In this document: in pieces, positions 59,801 to 64,000 of the stretch
How positions within the stretch are numbered: the stretch's first letter is position 1
How the letters are laid out: each line of letters starts with the position of its first letter
DNA from: Pontederia crassipes
Lineage: Eukaryota; Streptophyta; Magnoliopsida; Commelinales; Pontederiaceae
Assembly: GCA_030549335.1 (NCBI GenBank)
Contig: CM060190.1
Coordinates: forward strand, 67,470,118-67,534,117
DNA length: 64,000 nt
Reading direction: 5' to 3'
The notes under the pieces: model-generated
Databases searched by the model: none
What the model saw: the letters and a program-made list of their open reading frames with translations, nothing else
What the model was told of the DNA's origin: nothing
Made by a program: the position numbers and the translations under genes

Positions 59801-62800
59801 CCATCCAATGAAAGTAGTAGTTCAATTTGCACACTAGATTATACGCATTCTGAAGCCCCATATATATTACCATTATTGAAATAGGAAAACAGAAGTACCT
59901 CACAATATCGCAGAGTGATATACTCACTAGAAGACAATTACTTACTAATGACACACAAATCACATTCAACAAATAAGCAACCCATTTGGCAAATTAAATT
60001 TTTCAATGACAGTTCACAAGTAAGGATAGTTGTCATTAACTTGAAAAAATGACAAGAAAAATTGATTTTAAGGTTTAGTTTCTTGAAGAATGAAAACCAT
60101 GGCTTAAAGCAGGAAATTTCGATACTTCTGAATATAACAATTTACTGGAATTAATTTTATGCAGGATCATCCAGCATATCGTCATCTCTAAAAGTAATGG
60201 TAGTGCTTCCTTTAATAAAACAGTTACCTTTGTAATCAACAAAAACATAACAATTAATATACTAGATTCCTAAATGTCTATTATGCCTTTCATAGAACAA
60301 TAAAAGCCTGTTATCGTGAGCAATATCTCAAAAGTTATTTCAGTTAATTGGAGAACTTCCATTTTGTGCAATGTACTATTTCCCCATGTCTTTTCATAAA
60401 AAACATTTCTTTAATTTGTCACCACCGTGGTTATGAGACTTAACAAAAGGTCTTTGTGCACTGAAATATTTATTTTTTTAATGGAAATTTTTTTTTGTCC
60501 TTTTCTTATGCTCAATAGATCATTATGGGACTAGTAAACCATCCAACAAGTATTTGCCTTGTAACCACTTCTTTTTCATGTCTTTTTTTATAACAAGGAA
60601 TGGTATAAAGAAATGATGAGGAAAGCAGCCAAAGGGTTAGAGATCATATCACCGTAAAATCATTGTATAGATGACATAAATTCAACACTTTTGACCGTGG
60701 TTGTGTAAAGAATACTGTGATCTAAAAACTCATTCCATTTAACTTTTTCAAACAACTTTTTTAAGACAAAAAAAAACACTTTTGCCAAAATAATTTATGC
60801 CAAGAAGAAAAAGTAGACCTTGGATGTAATGAGGCTTGAAGAACTATATTTTATCATCCTTAACAACTCCTACATTGGGATAGATACCAATGGCTGACCA
60901 AATTACCAATTCACTCTGTGAAGCAAGAAATCTGACCTATCAAAACATTGTATTTCATTCTCATTGGGTTCAACCTACATCTCAACATGGGAGCATAGAT
61001 AGCAAACAAAAGTTCCATTTTTTAGAGTATGCACATTAAAACCCTCTTTTTGTACAATTAACAAGAAGTAATTTAACTTGCATATTGTTAGGGACTTGGA
61101 TACTGGTTTCAAATACAGCACGGGAAGTGCAGAGCCTGTAAATTTTTAAAATTCATTGGCTTATTAGTTAAAGAGTTCAGTTGCTTCTCATGGGTTTCCG
61201 CTTCCCAACTGAAAAAAATATGTACATTCTCTTTTTTCTTTTGAGATAATAAGTACATTCTACGACAATAGCATGAAGCATCGAATAGGTAGTACTTCAT
61301 TCTGAATACCTGGAATCCTTTGAATGTCCGATAATATGGATCCAACAATAAGCTAGCAAGTGAAACCATTTGAGATGTTCTGTCCCAGCCATCGCTATAG
61401 ATTGAAAACATGACAACAGATTAGAAAGGGGTACGGATTGTTAGTCAAAGACCACATATGAGCCTTGCAAGACCCAAATTACTAAATATCTAAAACTGTT
61501 TGTTTTGACTTGGAACAAGCTTTTTAAGCACATACAAAAACAAAGATGGAAGTTAGTATATCCTGACTTTTTTATCAAAAACGAAAAAATGAAATAAAAA
61601 ATATAAAGAAACAACAATAAGCTTTGAGTTTTTCAATATTCGATAACGAGCTTACAAGTTCAGCTAACTACTGCACAATAAAATAAGTTATGAAATACCA
61701 AATCCGTCTCATTAGATTAACTATAGGAATAAATGATGAAACTTTCTAATCTTTTAATTTAACTTAGACCTGATGATAAATCTTCTGAATATATAGTATC
61801 TGAAAACATAGTTGAGCATCCCAAAGTCTCCATTAACTAATTATCATTATTTTGAAGCAAGTTTAAGTAAGTTGACAATTTAAGCTTACTATGGCAAACA
61901 GCCAAAACACAATGTACACATTGTCATGGGGTCAAGCGTTGCCCTTGACCATCAGCAACATCTTGACAGTTCTGTCCTCAAGACAAAAGCTTGCCATAGG
62001 TTGTGCTAGGGTTCTTTCACCCCAGGGGATCCTACCCCGAGGAGAAGCATGAACATATGTTAAGCGACATTCCATGCCATGCTTAAGGCATAGGGTACAA
62101 ACAAAGCAAGAGTGTACATAAAATGTTTCCATCATTAGACTATAGTAAGAAGCAAAATCATGAAACACACTACATTGTAGCAACAAGGCAATGATTTTTA
62201 TGACTTGCATAATGCATCATGATCTATTAGATCAGCTACCTTACTATTTTACCACTTGATGACTAGCAGATATCGCTGTCATCCTTTTTCCCTTTGATCA
62301 AAAGTAGGGAAAAAAATCCCATGTATAAACACATACCCAACTTTGAATTAGATCTTATTCACAAAAACAGAAAGTCCCAAGTCCCCCTTTTTTCAGAAAT
62401 GTGGGTTAGACATTCCAATACTCACATACGACCAATTATATCCTAAAGTTCAGCTCCAAGTCAGATGCCTATCACTGGTATCACCATGCCATTTTGTTTG
62501 ACAAGATTGGTCCCGAGCACTTGGAGAGCAAAGCAACAAGAAGCTAACTAGTTCGTTCCAATGACATTGATTCTAACTAACAAGTTAAAACGAGATGAGT
62601 TACCTGCAATGTACCAGAACTGAGGCTGATTCCAGTGCCACACGTGCAGCAATCCAAGCAGAACCTGCCAACAGACTTTGTATGTGATTTAACCAGCCAG
62701 TTTCATTCAGGGTTGATGCAGATTCTGACATGCTACTACGGTTGCCCCCACTCCAAGTCCATCCACCATGTCTCTGTTGGGCAGCGAACATCAGCACAAA

Positions 62801-63954
62801 AAATCAATATGAGATATATGGTTCAGGAATGGTATGAAATTAGCATCACATCGACTTAAAATCTTGGATGCAAAATATGAAAAAGTTAGACAATAGCTTT
62901 GTCTCTGACCAACCAAGAAAGATGATGTCCCATCTGATGAAGTTGACCCCTGCGTATCAACGTAATCCCTAAGGCGAGCAAGACTCTCCCTCATCGCATG
63001 GATGTTTTCAATCCCAAAAAAGATGACCTGATGATAAACTTTGTTAAAAAAAGAAGATGACCTAAAGGGAATGATAGGATATCGATGTCTGCAAGTCAAC
63101 ATTCATGCACTAGTAAACAACATAGAAATGAAGAAATGGAAAGATATCTCCATATAAACACATGTAGTGACAAAATGCAAAATCCATGCGCATAAAGTCC
63201 TAACCTCAGAATTGAAATAGTTAGATGAAGATTCAGAACCACCTCCCATTGCCCCATTTGCCAAAGCATTCCTTCTAGGTCTGGCATCAGCGATATAAAT
63301 CTTCCTAAAGAAAGTACGATTCCAAGTTTTGATAAATCAAGTGATCTGAAAACCATTTTCTTGAATGGTGACAATAGCAAAGTAATTTTTAGCAGCTTTT
63401 GTAAAAATGATAAATCAAAGCCAAATGTTCTTACACAAGCCAATAATGACAATAGAAGCATAGACATTACCTTCTATATCCCTTGCGAGAAATACTGTCA
63501 GTACAAAGTGCAGCAACAAGTTTCTCATCTGCAATGCTGAAATATAGGAAGATCAGATAACACAACATTACAAGGCACATCATAGTCTTCAATTTTTAAC
63601 ATGAGCACGAGAGGTACATCATAGTATTCAATTTTTAACATAAGCACGAGAGGCACATCATAGTATTCAATTTTTAACCTAAGCACGAGACCTTGAGTGT
63701 TAAAAAATACCTGCGCTGGCTCATTAAACCAACCAATGGCTGTGATGAACGTGCCAAGATAGCTCCAGTCACTGAGAGATGTTTGTGGAATGATTGTAGT
63801 CATTATAAATTGCATAAGATGCAATATGACATGTTATAATGCATATACACAAGAATGAAAAATCATATTACAATACGTACCAGGGTTACACCATGATATT
63901 ACAGGCAATCGACATCTAGCCCGGAAACTAGAAGCTTGTAAAATTTCTTCATCA
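56824..63954 (-). CDS. Myotubularin-like phosphoinositide 3-phosphatase (3' part)
   Basis: Removes the 3-phosphate from PI3P and PI(3,5)P2 on endomembranes. Plant MTM1/MTM2 are linked to drought signalling. Twelve coding exons are visible on the - strand: 63954-63881, 63771-63711, 63536-63471, 63304-63205, 63027-62914, 62773-62604, 61394-61310, 59774-59565, 59105-59046, 58886-58822, 57791-57512 and 57336-56824, all GT-AG with matching phases. They give about 599 residues. The PTP loop [11 protein letters not shown] (Cys-X5-Arg) is split across the 62604/61394 junction: HC plus AG, then C plus GATGGC. Just before it are [15 protein letters not shown], and earlier [12 protein letters not shown] and [14 protein letters not shown] coiled coil ([20 protein letters not shown]) lies near the C-terminus. 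The PH-GRAM N-terminus lies beyond the right edge. Confidence 0.93.
63573..63689. repeat. 39-bp tandem repeat, three copies, intronic
   Basis: Three head-to-tail units of 39 bases (63573-63611, 63612-63650, 63651-63689), each AGGCACATCATAGTATTCAA followed by TTTTTAACATAAGCACGAG with few changes. They lie in an intron of the myotubularin gene. Confidence 0.9.
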
Positions 63955-64000
63955 CTAGAAAAGAATCCAGAAAAGCTAGTTACTGAGCATAGCAAAAAAC

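Noticed and set aside
1-64000. CRISPR arrays, bacterial-type operons, rRNA or tRNA genes
   Set aside because: The window is plant nuclear DNA. No regularly spaced repeats of that kind were seen, and no convincing tRNA or rRNA sequence was recognised by eye, although a tRNA scan was not possible.

Overview
This is a plant nuclear window. Introns are spliced, intergenic DNA is very AT-rich and full of plant transposon remnants, and the genes are plant families. Mixed coding composition (a GC-rich single-exon trihelix factor and kinase pair beside AT-rich multi-exon housekeeping genes) suggests a monocot, perhaps a commelinid such as a Zingiberales species; that placement is inference. The genes look like unrelated neighbours in a transposon-rich chromosome arm, not a pathway cluster.

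Genes from left to right: (1) UDP-apiose/UDP-xylose synthase, + strand, nine coding exons (5553-8371), one intron of which needs a GC donor; (2) a single-exon trihelix transcription factor, + (17155-18846); (3) two near-identical single-exon MAPKKK-like kinases, - (26255-27226 and 33022-33993), on a direct duplication of about 3.3-3.9 kb; (4) a 16-exon cytosolic pyruvate kinase of a divergent plant clade, - (34554-42195), with altered active-site residues and a GC-AG intron; (5) a two-exon small membrane protein of 91 residues, + (49317-52508), whose intron carries a DNA transposon; (6) the 3' twelve coding exons of a myotubularin-like phosphoinositide 3-phosphatase, - (56824-63954), entering from beyond the right edge.

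Between genes the window is mostly mobile elements. With boundaries fixed by target-site duplications (TSDs): a hAT-type element (1677-2413, 8-bp TSD), a 2.5-kb solo LTR (13692-16176, 5-bp TSD), Mutator-like elements (MULEs) at 43838-44550, 47982-48478 and 51132-52080 (perfect 9-bp TSDs) and 11019-11824 (7/9 TSD), and a complete 466-bp TRIM retroelement (53868-54333). Less complete are a second TRIM, a degenerate Ty1/copia element (about 21280-24245), LINE fragments on the - strand, a fifth MULE without a recognisable TSD (about 29071-30224), and a dispersed AT-rich repeat family in at least seven copies.

The observations most worth following are: the MULE group whose short AT-rich ends enclose GC-rich, palindrome-rich cores; the kinase duplication, where coding sequence and the adjoining 5' flank are far more alike than the rest of the duplicated block (12 coding differences, 10 of them amino-acid changing); the pyruvate kinase with canonical metal and nucleotide-site residues replaced; and the two GC-AG introns. 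All splice sites and identities were read by eye; no database search or transcript evidence was available.
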